From positions 5,264,081-5,328,080 of the forward strand of contig NZ_LFJC01000003.1 in assembly GCF_002776695.1 (NCBI RefSeq): DNA of 64,000 nt, in the 5' to 3' direction. How positions within the stretch are numbered: position 1 is the first letter of the stretch; every line of letters begins with the position of its first letter. The translations under genes were made by a program, and so were the position numbers. This document shows, piece by piece, positions 1-15,000 of this stretch. Source of the stretch: Bradyrhizobium nitroreducens (GTDB taxonomy: Bacteria; Pseudomonadota; Alphaproteobacteria; Rhizobiales; Xanthobacteraceae). The notes below the pieces were generated by a model, which ran no database searches, was not told the origin of the DNA, and saw nothing but the letters and a program-made list of their open reading frames with translations.

Positions 1-1
1 C

Positions 2-3000
2 GACTATCTGAAGGGCGGCGAGGGGGCCGACATCCTGTCGGGCGGTGCCGGCAACGATCAGTTCGCCGACATCTCCGCCGATGGTTCCGTCGACACGCTG
101 ACCGGCGGCGCCGGCCGCGACACCTATTACTACCTGCCGGTCCGGCAAGGTGCGGCGCCCATCGTCGCCGACGTCATCACCGATTTCCAGGCGGGCGCGG
201 GCGGCGACGTCATCCGCCTGATGACCAGCAATCCCAATCCGTTCGAGGGCGGCAGCATCTTCCTGGCGCAATCGGGCAGCGATGCGGTCGTCATGATGCG
301 GGCCAGTTCCGGGCCCGACCAGGAGCTGGTACGCCTGCTCGGCGTCAATGCCACGACGCTGACCGCGGCCAATTTCGACGGCGTTCCGATCGCGATCGAC
401 AATTCGATCAGCATCAATGACGACGATGCCGGCCATGTCCTCAACGGCAGCGCGCTCGACGACCGCATCTTCGGCAATGGTGGCAACGATGTCATCAGCG
501 GCTTCGGCGGCAATGACCGGCTGGCCGGCGGCGCCGACAACGATGTGATTGACGGCGGCCTCGGCAACGACCTGATTGCGGGCCAGGAAGGCAACGACCA
601 GATCATCGGCGGTGGCGGCAGCGACATCATGTCGGGCGGCTCCGGCGATGACGTGATCACCGGCTATGGCGACGGCAGCTTTGCGACCGACACCGACGTG
701 TTCGAGGGCGGGCTGGGCGACGATCAGCTGTCGGGCGGCACCGGCACGGACGTCTACCGCTTCGCGCGCGGCGACGGCCGCGATACCATCTCCGACCTCG
801 GCGGCTCGGATCGGCTGGAATTCGCCGCGGGCATCGCGGCCGCCGACGTCAGCGTCGTGCAGATCGGCCGCGACGTCGAATTGCGCATCAACAACGAGGG
901 CGGCCGGATTCGCGTAACCGGTGCGCTCGACGGCGCCAGCGCCATCGAGACGATCGCCTTTTCCGACGGCACCAATTGGACCTGGAACGACGTGCTGACG
1001 CGATCCCTTCAGGGATCTGGCGGCGACGACGTGCTCGCGATTCCCGCAAGCTTCCAGGGTAACTCCGTTACGCTCGACGGCAAGGCGGGGAACGACACCC
1101 TGCAAGGCAGCGCGGGCGCCGATACGCTGATCGGCGGCACCGGCAACGACGTGCTGCAGGGCGCCGGCGGTGACGACACCTATCTGTTCGCCCGCGGCGA
1201 CGGCCAGGACGTCATTCTCGACGCATCGGGCACCAACACGCTGAGCTTCGCGGCCGGGATCCTGGCGAGCGACATCCGCGTCGTGCGAGGGCCTGCCAAT
1301 CTGGTGCTCGAAATCATCGGCACCGGTGACCGCGTCGATCTCGGCTCTCCGGCGGCGCCGGGCATGGGCGTCTCGCGCGTCACCTTCACCGACGGCACGG
1401 TCTGGACCGCGCCGACGCTGATCGCACTCGCCCGCTCGGCGACCGATGGCGACGACGTCATTCGCGGCGACGAGCTCGACGATACGCTCGCTGGCGGCGC
1501 CGGCGATGACCTGCTGATCGGCAATGGCGGAGCTGACGATCTCGACGGCGGCACCGGCAACGATCGCCTCGAAGGCGGTGCCGACGACGACACCTACCGC
1601 TTCGCGGCGCATGGCGGCCACGATCGCATTGCCGATACATCCGGCAACGACACGCTGCTGCTGGCGGCGGATATCGCACCCGACGACATCACGGTCTCGC
1701 AGAGCGAGGACGGGGCCGACTTCACGCTAATCGTCAAGTCGACCGGCGCGCGCATCACCATCGAAGGCGCGCTCGGCGCTGGCGGCATCGAATCGATCCG
1801 CTTTGCCGACGGCACGGTGTGGGGAACCAGCGATCTGATCGCGCGGGCGCCGAGCTTTGCCGACGATGTGCTCACCGGCGATGCCGGCAACAACGTCATG
1901 GTCGGCGGTCTCGGCAACGACCATTTGTCCGGCGGTGCCGGCAACGACATCTACCGCTTCGCCCGCGGCGATGGCAGCGACGTCATCAACGACAAGGCGT
2001 CGTCCGCGGCCGACCGGCTCGAGATCAGCGGCTACACCGCCGCGGAGATCAGCTTCCACCGCATCGCCGCCGACAGCGACGACGTCGCGATCCGCTTTGC
2101 CGGGACGACCGACCAGATCGTCATCGTCGACGCGCTCGCCGCCAACTCCGCCGGGGTCGAGACTATCGCGCTCGCCGACGGCACGCAGTACACCGTCGCC
2201 GATATGAAGCTGGCGATCCTCGCCAGCCTCACCACCGACGGCAACGACATCATCATCGGCACCGACGGCGCCGATACGCTGATGGGCGGCAAGGGCAACG
2301 ACATCGTCGACGGCGGCTACGGCAACGACACCTATCTCTATCGCCGCGGCGACGGCGACGACCGCATCAACGCGGTCGGCAAGGGCACCGACGTCCTCAG
2401 CCTGACCGACTACAACGTCGCTGAAATCGTCTCCGCCGTCCGCGCCGGTCCCGACAGCAACGATCTCGTGCTCACTTTCTCGGGTGCAGGCGATCGCGTG
2501 GTGCTGACCGACGCGCTCAGTCCGTCCAACAATCCCGCGTTCGGCCTGTCGGTCCGGTTCGCCGACGGCACGGTCTGGAATCGCGACGCGATGCGCGCCC
2601 GCGCGCTGTCGGATATCGACGGTAGCGGCAATGACAACGTCTACGGCTTCGACGGCAACGACATCTTCGCCGCCCGGGCGGGCAACGATCTGCTCTCGGG
2701 CGCGGCCGGCGACGATCTCTATCAGTTCAAGCGCGGAGCCGGCAACGACACGGTCGTCGATTCCGGAACGGGCGGCACCGACCGGATCCAGATTGCGGAC
2801 TTCGCCTCGACGGACGCCCATGTCGAGCAGCTCTATCGCAGCTCGGATGCCGTCGTCATCCGCTTCACCGGCAACAGCGCCGACAGCCTGACCGTGTTCG
2901 ATGCGCTCTCGACCGATGCCAAGGGGATCGAGAGTTACGTCTTCGCCGACGGCGTGGTCTGGACCAAGGAGACCCTGCGCGAGCTGCTGGGCAACCGCGC

Positions 3001-6000
3001 CCCGACGGCCCTGGGGGACGGCTTCTTCTCGGTCACGACGGGCGTCGAGCTCGTCATCAAGGCGACCGATCTGCTTCGCAACGACTTCGACGCCGACGGC
3101 GATGCGCTGACCATCGTCGGCGTCGATGCCGGCAGTTCCGGCGTTGCCACGATCGATGCCCAGGGCAACATCCACTACACCGCGACCAACGGATATTACG
3201 GCTCCGCCTCGATCAGCTACACGATCTCCGACGGCCATAACGGCTTTGCCACGGCCTCGGTCGATCTCAAGGTGCGCCCGGTCGCGACCGCCTACCCGGA
3301 TACGGGCTTCACCGTCGCCGAGGACGGCTCGCTGGTGATCCGCGTCGAGCGGCTCCTGGCCAACGACCTCGACGGCGACCGCATGATCGTCGGTCAGGTC
3401 TATCAGGCCGTCAACGGGACGGTGGCGCTGGCCAGCGACGGCAACATCACTTTCACGCCGAACGCCAATTTCAACGGCACCGCCGAGTTCAGCTATGTCG
3501 CGAACACGCCCGAAGGCGGCCGGGCCGAGGCCAAGGTGACGATCCAGGTCACCGCGGTCAACGATGCGCCGGTGGCGCATGACGATACCGTCGACGCGAC
3601 GCTCGAAAGCACCGCCTTCACGCTCGATCCGAGCACGCTGAGCGCCAACGACAGCGACATCGATCACGACGGGCTCTCGGTGCAGTCGGTGATCTCCAAC
3701 GCGGATGTCACCGTGACGATCGGCGACGACGGCCTGATCCACGTGACCCCGCGCGCCTATTTCTGGGGCAACGCGCACTTCGACTATATCGTCGCGGACC
3801 CCAGCGGGGCGACCTCGACCGGCCGGGTCAACTTCACCGTCACGCCGGTCAACGATCCGCCAGAGCTGCACGACGATCGGTTCGAGACGACCGACAACGG
3901 CGATCCGATCCGCGAGGACAACCCGATCGTGATCGGCGCCGATCGGCTGCTCGCCAACGATATCGAGCACGACGGCGAGACGATGACGCTCACCGCCGTC
4001 CGCAACAGCCATGGCGGCAACGCCGTGCTGCTCGAGAACAATACAGTCCTGTTCACGCCGACGCCCAATTTCAACGGCGATGCCTGGTTCGAATATCAGG
4101 TCGACGACGGTCATGGCGGAACCGCCTGGGCCCGCGCGACGCTGGCCTATCAGCCGGTCAACGACCTGCCGGATGCCCGCAACGACAGCTACACCGACCA
4201 GAGCCTGCCGATCCTGCGCGGCACGGAAGACCATTCGATCGAGATTCCGATCATCGAGCTGCTCAAGAACGATAGCGACACCGAAGGCTTCGCGGTGCAG
4301 TTCGAGAGCGCCGGCAACGCGGTGCATGGCGACATCACCGTCACCGACCACGGCACGATCATCTTCACGCCGGATGCCGATTTCTGGGGCGAGGCGTCGT
4401 TCAGCTATCTCGTCCGCGACAACGAGGGCGCGGTCGACGGCGCCACCGTCACGATGTGGTTCGAGAACGTCGGCGACGCCCCTCCGGTCGCGCATCGCGA
4501 CGTGATCTATGTGAACGAGGATATCCCGACCGTCATTCCGATTGCCACGCTGCTCGCCAACGACACGGATGTGGACCGCGACCCGCTCCGCTTCCTGGGA
4601 TGGCGGCTGTCGACGACGCTGGATGCGCTGGTGTTCGGCGGCGATGCCGGCCAGAAGCTGAACGGCACCATCGAATTCGACGCCGATGGCAACCTGGTGT
4701 TCACGCCGAACCGGGACGCGAGCCAGAGCTCCGGCTTCGTCTATGGGGTGACCGACGATGCCGACGGCTCGGCGGAAGGCTATGTCGACATCATCATCGT
4801 CCCCAGCAACGACGATCCGACCGTCGGCCAGGACGAGGGCTTTGTCACGCCGCTCGATGCGCCGCTCGTGTTGCGTGTCACCGATCTCCTGAAGAACGAC
4901 TACGACATCGAGCAGGCCGATCACGACGGCGACGGCGTGATCGACGACGATCTCGACAATCCGAACCGCGCCCGCCCGACTTTCGTTGGCGTCGACGGCG
5001 TCTATGACGCGGATGCGCTCGCGCTCGGCCAGCGCGTGCCGCGCGGCACCGCGGAGGTGGTCGACTGGAACGGCGAGAAGTTCATCGTCGTGCATTTCTC
5101 GGCCGGCCTCACCGGCCAGGTCGCGGTCGAGTACCGGATCGCCGACACCGATGGCGCGACCGACACCGGCTTTGCGATGGCGTCGGTGGCTGACAGCTAT
5201 AACGGCCTGCTGCGCGGGACGGCGAAGGCCGACTATCTCGTCGGCACCGAGGGCGCGGATCTGATCCAGGCGCTCGGCGGCAACGACTTCGTGCTGGGCG
5301 GCGGCGGCAACGACCGGATCGAGGCCGGCAGCGGCGACGATCAGATCGATGCAGGGGCCGGCGACGACTGGATCGACGCTGGCGACGGCGCCGACCGCAT
5401 CACGGGCGGCGACGGCTACGACACCGTCAGCTTCGAGAACTCCGACTTCCTGGTGCGCGCCGACCTCGAGTCGCGCGTCGGCCAGGGCGGCTACGCCCAA
5501 GGCGACGTCTATATTGGCGTCGAGGCGTTGGTTGGTTCGCAATATGCCGATCAGCTCGGCGGCGATGCCGGCGACAACCGGCTCGAAGGCCGTGATGGCA
5601 ACGACATCCTGGAGGGCCGCGGCGGCAACGACATCCTGCTCGGCGGCGCGGGCGACGACGTCCTGACCGGCGGGGCGGGGGCCGACGTGCTCGACGGTGG
5701 CCTCGGCAACAACACGGCCGACTACAGCTTCGGCGCGACTGGCGTGTCGATCTCGCTGGCGTCAGGCACCGCCCATGGCGGCGATGCCGAGGGCGACGTC
5801 CTCACCAACATCCAGAACCTCACCGGCACCGATGCGGACGACACGCTGGAAGGCGATGTGCTCGCCAACATCCTGTCGGGCGGTCGCGGCAACGACATTC
5901 TGATCGGCAATGCCGGCGACGACACCCTGATCGGCGGCCGCGGTGCGGACCAGCTGATCGGCGGCGACGGCATCGATACGGCCGACTACACGCTGTCGAC

Positions 6001-9000
6001 GGAAGGGGTCACCGTCGACATGGCCAACGGCGCCGCCGGCGGCGGCGATGCGCTCGGAGATACCTTCTCCGGGATCGAGATCGTCCAGGGCTCGTATCAG
6101 GACGACACCATCCGTGGTGACGCCGGCGACAACCGCATCCGCGGCGGCCGCGGCGCCGACATCATCGACGGACGCGGCGGCTTCGACATCGCCGATTACA
6201 GCCGCGCCGACGAGGGCGTCGCGGTCAATCTGGCGACCGGCCTCGGCACCGCCGGCGAGGCGGCGGGCGACCAGCTCACCTCGATCGAGATGGTGGTCGG
6301 CTCGCTTTGGAACGACCAGTTCACAGGCAGCGCCGGCGACGACTGGTTCCAGGGCCTGCGCGGCAACGACGCCATCGCCGGCGGGGCCGGCTCGGATACT
6401 TATGTGTTTGGCTTCGACGACGGCCAGGACGTCATCACCGAGCAGGGGGCCGAGACTGACACCGACCGCCTGGTGCTGTCGTCGGCGATCGCGCCGAAGG
6501 ACGTCTCGGTCATCCGCGAGGGCAACGACCTCCTGCTCGAATTCGAGCGGCAGGACGGCTTCCTGGTCGACACCGTGCGCGTGACCGACCACTTCCTCGG
6601 TGCCCAGAGCGGCATCGAGGAGATCGTGTTCGCTAACGGCACAGTCTGGGATCGCGATCGCATCGATCAGCTGCAGCAGCTCGGCCGCTTCAATGCCGCC
6701 GACGACATCGTGCATCTCGGCGTCGAGGACGAGCCGGTCGTGATCGATCCGGCGACCCTGTTCGCCAACGACGCCGACAGTGCGGTCAACCTGACGCTCG
6801 CCGGCGTTGGCAATGCCGTGAACGGCACCGTGCACGTACGCGAAGACGGCAAGATCGAGTTCCTGGGCGCGCCGAACTACAACGGCGATGCCTTCTTCAG
6901 CTACACCGTCCGCGACCAGTTCGGTCGCGAGTCCACGGCCCGGGTCGAGGTCGATCTCGCACCGGTCAACGACGCGCCGACGGCGGTCGATGATGCGCTG
7001 GTCTATGGCGTCGAGGACCAGATCCTGCGGATCAGGATCGACACGCTGCTCGCCAACGATTTCGACGTCGATGGCGACGCCGGTCTGGAAGGGCTGCACA
7101 TCGTTTCGATCGCGCCGCTGACCAACACGTCCGGGCAGGCGATCGACGGCTACAAGGATAACGACTACCAGTTCGAAGCCAGCAACGTGAGCGCGCGGCT
7201 GGATGGCGACTACATCCAGTTCAAGCTGCGTCCGGACTATTTCGGCGCGGCAGGGTTCGTCTACACGCTGGCCGACGCCAGCGGCGCGACCTCGACCGCC
7301 AAGGTCGAAATCTCGATCTCGCCCGTCAACGACGCACCGCGCGATCGCGACACCTATCGCTGGATCCGTCTCGGCCAGGATACCACCGTCACGGTCGCCG
7401 ACCTCTTGGCCAACACCTACGACATCGAGGGCGACGGCTTCACCTTCGTCGGCCTGCACGGCGGTCTCGACAACAACCCCGCCAACAATGGCACCCTGGT
7501 GTTCGATCAGGCGACCGGCACCATCACCTTCACGCCGGCCTCCCTCGGACAGGCGAGCATCGAATACGACGTGATCGATGCGCGCGGCGCCGCGGCGACG
7601 CTGACCTACGACTTCAAGGTCAAGCCGCTCAACGACCCGCCGAAGGCCTACAACGACTATGGCTACCGGACGCTCGAGGACCAGATCCTCGTGATCGACC
7701 CGGCGACGATCCTGGCCAACGACACCGACGAGAACGGCGACACGCTGGTGCTCGACAGCATCGCCCGGTTCGCCGATGGCGGTAAGGTCCGCCTGCGCGA
7801 TGACGGCATGATCGAGTTCCGGCCGACACCGGACTACAACGGCACCGCCGGCTTCCAGTACACGATCAGCGACGGCCATGGCGGCACCTCGACCGCCTAT
7901 GTCGCGATCACGGTCCTGCCGCGCAACGAAGCTCCGATCCTGCGCAACGACTATGTCAGCGGCCTGGAAGACGGTCCGCTGTTCGTGATCCCCGGCGAGG
8001 CGTTCGGCAACGACATCGACGCCGACGGCGACGTGCTGTTCTTCAAGCGCTCCACCGTGCTCGGTGTGGTCGACCACCGCTATCTGTCGGCCGGTTACGC
8101 GGTCAGCGCGGCCCTGGCCGACGGCTCGGCCCTGCCGTCCTGGCTGCAGTTCGATCCGGCCACCATGCGGTTCGCGGGATCGCCGCCGGCCGGAATGGAT
8201 CCGCTCTCCGTCGACGTCTGGGTGAGCGATCCCTCCAATGGACGCATCTTCAACACCCGGTTCGAGCTGACGGCAGGCGATATCTCGGGTGGCTTCGATG
8301 CCAGGACCGATGTCCTCAAGGGTTACGAGATTCGCTCCGCCTTCGCGGTCGACTACGAATTCGATGCCTCGGATCTGGATGCGGACACGACCGTCACGGC
8401 GAAGCTCGCCGATGGCTCCGTGCTGCCGTCCTGGCTCAGCTTCAACGCCCAGACGCTGCAGTTCACGGGAACGCCGCCCGAGGGGACGACGGATCCGATT
8501 AGCGTCCAGCTCACCTTCTCGCATCCGGCCGCAGGCGGCGGCAATCCAGGGATCTTCACCGACAGCATGACGTTGGATCCGGCCGCGCTGCCGGCCGGCG
8601 TCACCTATGACAGCCAGCTCGCGCTGCTCGACACCAAGAACGGGACGGTTTCGGCCTCGATCATCGGCGGCCGCCCGCTGCCGGATTGGCTGTCCTTCGA
8701 CGCCGCGACGCGCACGGTCAGCCTGAGCGGCTTCGCGCCGGATGCGGATGCGCAGCTGGCGCGCCTGCAGGTCGTGTTCACGCCGGCGCCGCGCGTGCTT
8801 CCCGACGGGACCTATGCGTCGAGTAATCGCGGCTTCACGCTGGAGTTCGTCGTTGACCCGCATGGCGATCTCGCGAGCCAGATGACGGCGATCAACCACG
8901 CGCTGGAAGGCGATGCCTATTTCGCGGGCCAGGGCCTGTTTGCGCTCGACCTGAAGGGTGCCGGTGCCATCACCGCGACCCGCGAAAGCGGCGCGCCGCT

Positions 9001-12000
9001 GCCGGACTGGCTGAGCTTCGACCCCGCCACCTTCACCTTCTCCGGCATGCCGCCGGCCAACTGGGTCGGCGCCGTGCCGGTCCGCCTCGATATCGCCGCC
9101 GGCAACGGTCATCCGGCGATGTCGATCATCACCGAAGCCGTGGTCGACGACACTTTCAAGATTGCGCCGTTCCCGGCCTCAACGGTCGTCTCGCCCGGGC
9201 AGATCAACGTCACCGTTCCCACCGACTTCAACGGCACGGTGGTGCTGAGCTATGACGCCACCGACGAGAAGGGCGGCGTTTCCGCCAATCCGGCGCTGAT
9301 CTTCTACGACGTGAAGCCGACGCGCGAGCGGCCGGACACAGCGGTCGACAATCTGACGGGACGCGAGGGACAAACCACGCGCTTTGCGGTGACCGACCTG
9401 CTGCGCAACGACTTCGACCGCGATCGCGATGCCCTGCGCATCCTGTCGCTGGGGCAGCCGGCCAACGGCTCGCTCGTCATCGAGCTCGCCCATGCCAATA
9501 TCGCGCCGCCCGCCGGCCTCGGCCAGCTGGAAGGCGCGGTCTGGAGCGCGACGCTCGCGGACGGCTCGGCACTGCCGGGCTGGCTCACGATCGACAGCGC
9601 GACCGGCGCGCTCTCCGGCGACGTCCCGCTGGCGTTCGCTTCGAACCTCGACATCCGCTTCACGCGGACGCTCGGTGGCGACAGCCAGAGCGCGACCTTG
9701 AGCCAGCGCTTCGACGGCAATTCCGGGGCCTACGTCGTCTACACGCCGGCGGATGCTTTCTCCGGCGATGACGGCTTCAGCTATGTCGTGACCGACGACC
9801 ACGAAGGTCCCTCGACCGGCTCGGCCATCGTGCATGTCGCCGCCGTCAACGATCCGCCGACCACGGTCGAGGACACGGTCGCGGCGATCGAGGACACACC
9901 GCTGCTGATCGATCCGGCGACGCTGATCGCCAACGACTACGACGTCGACAACAACCCGATCCGCTTCGTCGACGTCGCCAACGCCACGCACGGCACCGTC
10001 AGCTTCGACGGCACCCATATCGTGTTCACGCCGGACCACAATTTCGAGGGCGTCGCGACGTTCGAGTACATCGTGACCGACGACACCAACGGCTCGAGCA
10101 CGGGCAAGGTCACGATCAACGTCGCCTCGACCAACCGCGCGCCGATCGCCGCGACCGACGTGTTTGAGGCCGTCGAGGATACGCCGTTCGAGTTCACCAC
10201 CGCCGATCTGCTCGGCAATGACAGCGATGCCGACGGCGACACGATCACGTTCCAGTCGCTGTCGCGCAGCGCCGCCAACGGCCGCATCGTCGAGCTGCCC
10301 GACGGACGCTGGCAGTTCGTGCCGAACGAGAACATCAGCGGCGCCGTCAATTTCAGCTATACGATCTCGGACGGACGCAAGACCTCGACCGGCACCGTGA
10401 CGTTCGACGTCGCCGCCGTGAACGATGCGCCGATCGCCAATCCGGACGGAGCCGGGACGGCCAACGATCCCCTGGGTGTGTTCAGGACGACCCAGGACCA
10501 GGCCATCACGATCGACTTCGCCGCACTGATCGCCAACGACCGCGACGTCGAAGGCGACAGCTTCGAGATCGTCGAGGTGTTCGATGGCGACCAGGGCACG
10601 GTGGTTCGCGTCGGCTCGACCGCGGTCTTCACGCCGAACGCCGGCTATATCGGCGATGCCGGCTTCCACTACCGCGTCACCGACAGCCATGGCGCTTCCA
10701 GCGTCGGCTTCGTGACGCTGCTGGTCGCGCCCAACGTGCCGCTGCCGATCCCGGTGTCGGATGCCGGCTTCGAGGTGCTCGAAGACGGCTTCATCGACAT
10801 CGATCCCGCCGCGCTGATGGCGAACGACGTCACGCCCGATGGATCGACCCTGACCTTCGTCGGGCTCGAAGGCGCCGAACTGCTCGCCAACGGCAAGTAT
10901 CGCGTCACGCCCGCCGCCAACTTCAACGGCGAGCTGGTGCTGCACTATTCGGTCAAGAACGAGCAGGATTTCGCGGTCTCGACCACGGTCACGATCAACG
11001 TGCTGCCGGTCGCCGACGCTCCTGTCGCGCGGCCCGACTCGCTCGAGATGCGCGAGGATTCGCCGTTGACGCTGTTTGCGAGCCAGCTGCTGGCCAATGA
11101 CAGCGATGCCGACCAGCAGGCGTTCGTGCTCACCCGGATCGTCGCGACCTCTGGCGTGACGGTCACCGATCTCGGCGTCGGCCAGCTCCAGATCACACCG
11201 AGCGCAGATTTCAACGGTCCGGCGTGGTTCGACTACGAGATCGAGGATTCGACCGGCCTGACCGCGACGACGCGGGTCAACATCAATGTCGCAGCAGTCA
11301 ACGACGCGCCGGTCATCTCCGCGGTACCCGTGCTCAAGGGGATCGAGGATCAGCGCTTCAGCGTGACCCTGCCGGCCGGCTTCGTCAGCGACGTCGACGG
11401 CGACGCGCTGTTGGTCGAGATCCGCGGCAAGGGCGGCACGGCGCTGCCGGCCTGGCTGCAATACGATCCGCAGACGCGGCTGCTGAGCGGCGATCCGCCC
11501 ACCAACTTCAACGGCACGATCCAGCTCGAGATCGCGGCGTCCGACGGCACCGCGCAGACCGTGCGCGAGCTGCTGGTTTCGATCGCCCCGGTCAACGACG
11601 CGCCGGCAATCGTCAGCGCGATCGGCGATGTCGACGTCACCGAGGATCAGCCATTCTCGATCGCATTGCCGACCGGCGCGTTTGCCGATGTCGACGGCGA
11701 TGCCCTGACCTTCGCCGTGACGCTTGGTGACGGCTCGCCGCTGCCGTCCTGGATCTCGGTGTCCAACGGCCGCCTCATCGGCACGCCGCCGGCTGACTTC
11801 AACGGCAAGCTGGCGCTTGCGATCACGGCAAGCGACGGCGCGCTGTCGACCTCCGCCGGCTTCCAGCTCAACGTGCTGCCGGTCAACGATGCGCCGGTGC
11901 TGGCCCATCCGCTGGACGACCAGGCGGGCCGCGAAGGGGAGGCGCTCGATATTGTGCTCGACAGGTCGGCCTTCGCCGATGTCGATGGTGACACGCTGAC

Positions 12001-15000
12001 GTTCGCCGCACGCTTGAGCGATGGAAACCCGCTGCCGGCCTGGCTCAGCTTCGACGGCTTGCACTTCACCGGAACGCCGCCGCAGAACGCGGCCGGGGAC
12101 TTCGACATCGAGGTCACCGCGAGCGACGGTACGCTGGCGGCCAGCGACGTGTTCCGGCTGAGCATCGTCTCGGTCAACCAGGCACCGGTGCTGTCGGTGC
12201 CGCTGGCCGATGTGTCCTCGTCCGAGGATGCGCCGCTCTCGATCGCGATTCCCGCAGGCAGCTTCACCGACCCCAATGGCGACCCGCTGACCTATTCGGC
12301 GACGCTCTCCGACGGCAGCGCGCTGCCGTCCTGGCTCGCCTTCGACGGCACGAATTTCACCGGCACGCCGCCGGCCGACTTCAACGGCAGCTTCGATATC
12401 CTGGTCACGGCCAGCGACGGCGCGCGCGCGGCAAGCGACGTCTTCCGCGTGACCATCACGGCGGTGAACGATGCGCCGGTCGTGGCGCAGCCGCTCGCCG
12501 ACGTGTCGTCGTCGGAGGATACTCCGGTGTCGATCACGATCCCGGCCGGCAGCTTTGCGGATGTCGACGGTGATTCCTTGACCTATGCCGCGACGCTGGC
12601 CGACGGCAGCGCGCTGCCGTCGTGGCTCAGCTTCGACGGCACGACATTCACCGGCACCCCGCCGTCGAACTACAACGGCGCGATCGACATCAAGGTCGTC
12701 GCCAGCGACGGCACGCTCTCGGCCAGCGACGTCTTCACCCTCAACATCACGCCGGTGAACGACGCGCCGGTGCTGGCGCAGCCGCTGGCCGACATCGTCT
12801 CGCCGAAGAACGTCCGCGTCACGATCCCGGTCCCGGCCGGGAGCTTCACCGATCTCGACGGCGACACGCTGACCCTGACGGCGACCCTGGCGGACGGCAG
12901 CGCGCTTCCCTCGTGGCTGGCCTTCGACGGCGCCACCTTCAATGGCACGCCGCCCACCAACTACACCGGCGCGATCGACGTCAAGGTCACGGCGAGTGAC
13001 GGGTCGCTCACGGCGAGCGACGTGTTCCGCCTGACGATTCCGTCGGTGAACAACGCGCCCGTGGTCGCGATCCCGCTGCCCGACGTCTCCTCGCCGGAAG
13101 ACACCGCCATCTCGGTCGCAATCCCGGCCGGCAGCTTCACCGACGTCAACGGCAACCGGCTGACCTATACGGCGGTGCTCTCCAGCGGGGCCGCGCTGCC
13201 GACCTGGCTCGCCTTCGACGGCACCACCTTTACCGGCACGCCGCCGGCCAATTTCAACGGCACGGTCAGCATCAAGGTCACGGCCAGCGACGGCGCGCTG
13301 TCGGCCAGCGACATCTTCGTGCTGACGGTCACACCGGTGAACGACGCGCCGGTGCTGTCGGTGCCGCTGTCCGACATCAGCTCGGCTGAAGATGCCGCGG
13401 TTTCGTACACGATCCCCACCGGCCGCTTCACCGACGTCGACGGCAACACGTTGACCTATTCGGCGACCTTGGCCGACGGCAGCCCGCTGCCGTCCTGGCT
13501 GACGTTGACCGGCGCCAAGTTCGCCGGCACGCCGCCGCTCAACTTCAACGGTGCCATCGACATCAAGGTCACCGCGAGCGACGGGTCGCTCTCGGCCAGC
13601 GACGTCTTCACCCTGACGATCACACCGAAGAACGATGCGCCGGTGCTGTCCGTGCCGCTGCCCGACGTGACGTCACCGGAAGACACGCCGCTGTCGATCG
13701 CGCTTCCACCCGGAAGCTTCACCGATGTCGACGGCGATACACTGACCTACACCGCAACGCTCTCCACCGGCGCTGCGCTGCCGGCCTGGCTCGCCTTCGA
13801 CGGCACGAATTTCACCGGCACGCCGCCGGCGAACTACAACGGCACGCTCAACATCAAGGTCACGGCGCGCGACGGCGCGCTGGCGGTCAGCGACACCTTC
13901 GCGCTGACCATCACGCCGGTGAACGACGCGCCGGTGGTTGCGGTGCCGCTGTCCGACGTCAATTCGGCGGAGGATACCGCGATCTCCTACACGATCCCGG
14001 CCGGCCGCTTCACCGATCCCGACGGCAACACGTTGACCTATTCGGCGACGCTTGCGGATGGCAGCCCGCTGCCGTCCTGGCTGACGCTGACCGGCACCAA
14101 GTTCACCGGAACCCCGCCGCTCAACTTCAACGGCGCCATCGACATTCGTGTCACCGCGAGCGACGGGTCGCTCTCGGCCAGCGACGTCTTCACCCTCAAC
14201 ATCACGCCGAAGAACGACGCGCCGGTACTGGCAGTGGCGCTGCCCGATGTGACCTCACCTGAGGATACGCCGCTGGCGATTGCGATCCCGCCCGGAAGCT
14301 TCACCGATGTCGACGGCGATGCGCTGACCTACACCGCGACGCTGTCCACGGGTGCCGCGCTGCCGACCTGGCTGAGCTTCGACGGCACCACTTTCACCGG
14401 CACGCCGCCGGCGAACTACAACGGCACGGTCAGCATCAAGGTCACCGCCCGCGACGGCGCGCTGACCGCGAGCGACATCTTCACGCTGACCATCACGCCG
14501 GTGAACGACGCGCCGGTGGTTTCGGTGCCGCTGTCCGACGTCAACTCGGCCGAGGACGCCGCGGTCTCGTTCACGATCCCGACCGGCCGCTTCACCGATC
14601 CCGACGGCAATACGCTCACCTATACCGCCACGCTGGCGGATGGCAGCCCGCTGCCGTCCTGGTTGACGCTGACCGGCACCAGGTTCGCCGGCACCCCGCC
14701 GCTCAACTTCAATGGGGCGATCGATATCAAGGTCACGGCCAGCGACGGTTCGCTCACGGCCAGCGACGTGTTCACCCTGACGATCACGCCCGTCAACGAC
14801 AAGCCGGTCGCGGCCAATGACGGTCCGTTCTCGGTCACCCACGGCGACACGCTTGCCATCGCGCGCGCAAGCCTGCTCGCCAACGACACGGATGTCGACG
14901 GCGACAATCTGACCATCGTCTCGGTCGGCGCGCCGCCGAAGGGGACTGTCGTCATCGATGGGCAAGGCGTCAGCTATACGCCCGATTTCGGTTATGAGGG

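Noticed and set aside
1727..12064. Very long antisense open frames opposite the RTX gene (1727-5542, 5762-9112, 9179-12064, minus strand)
   Set aside because: Their products are rich in Arg, Ala, Gly, Val and Asp with no domains. They arise because codons such as GAC, GGC and GTC avoid stops on the opposite strand. The plus-strand frame carries all recognisable motifs.
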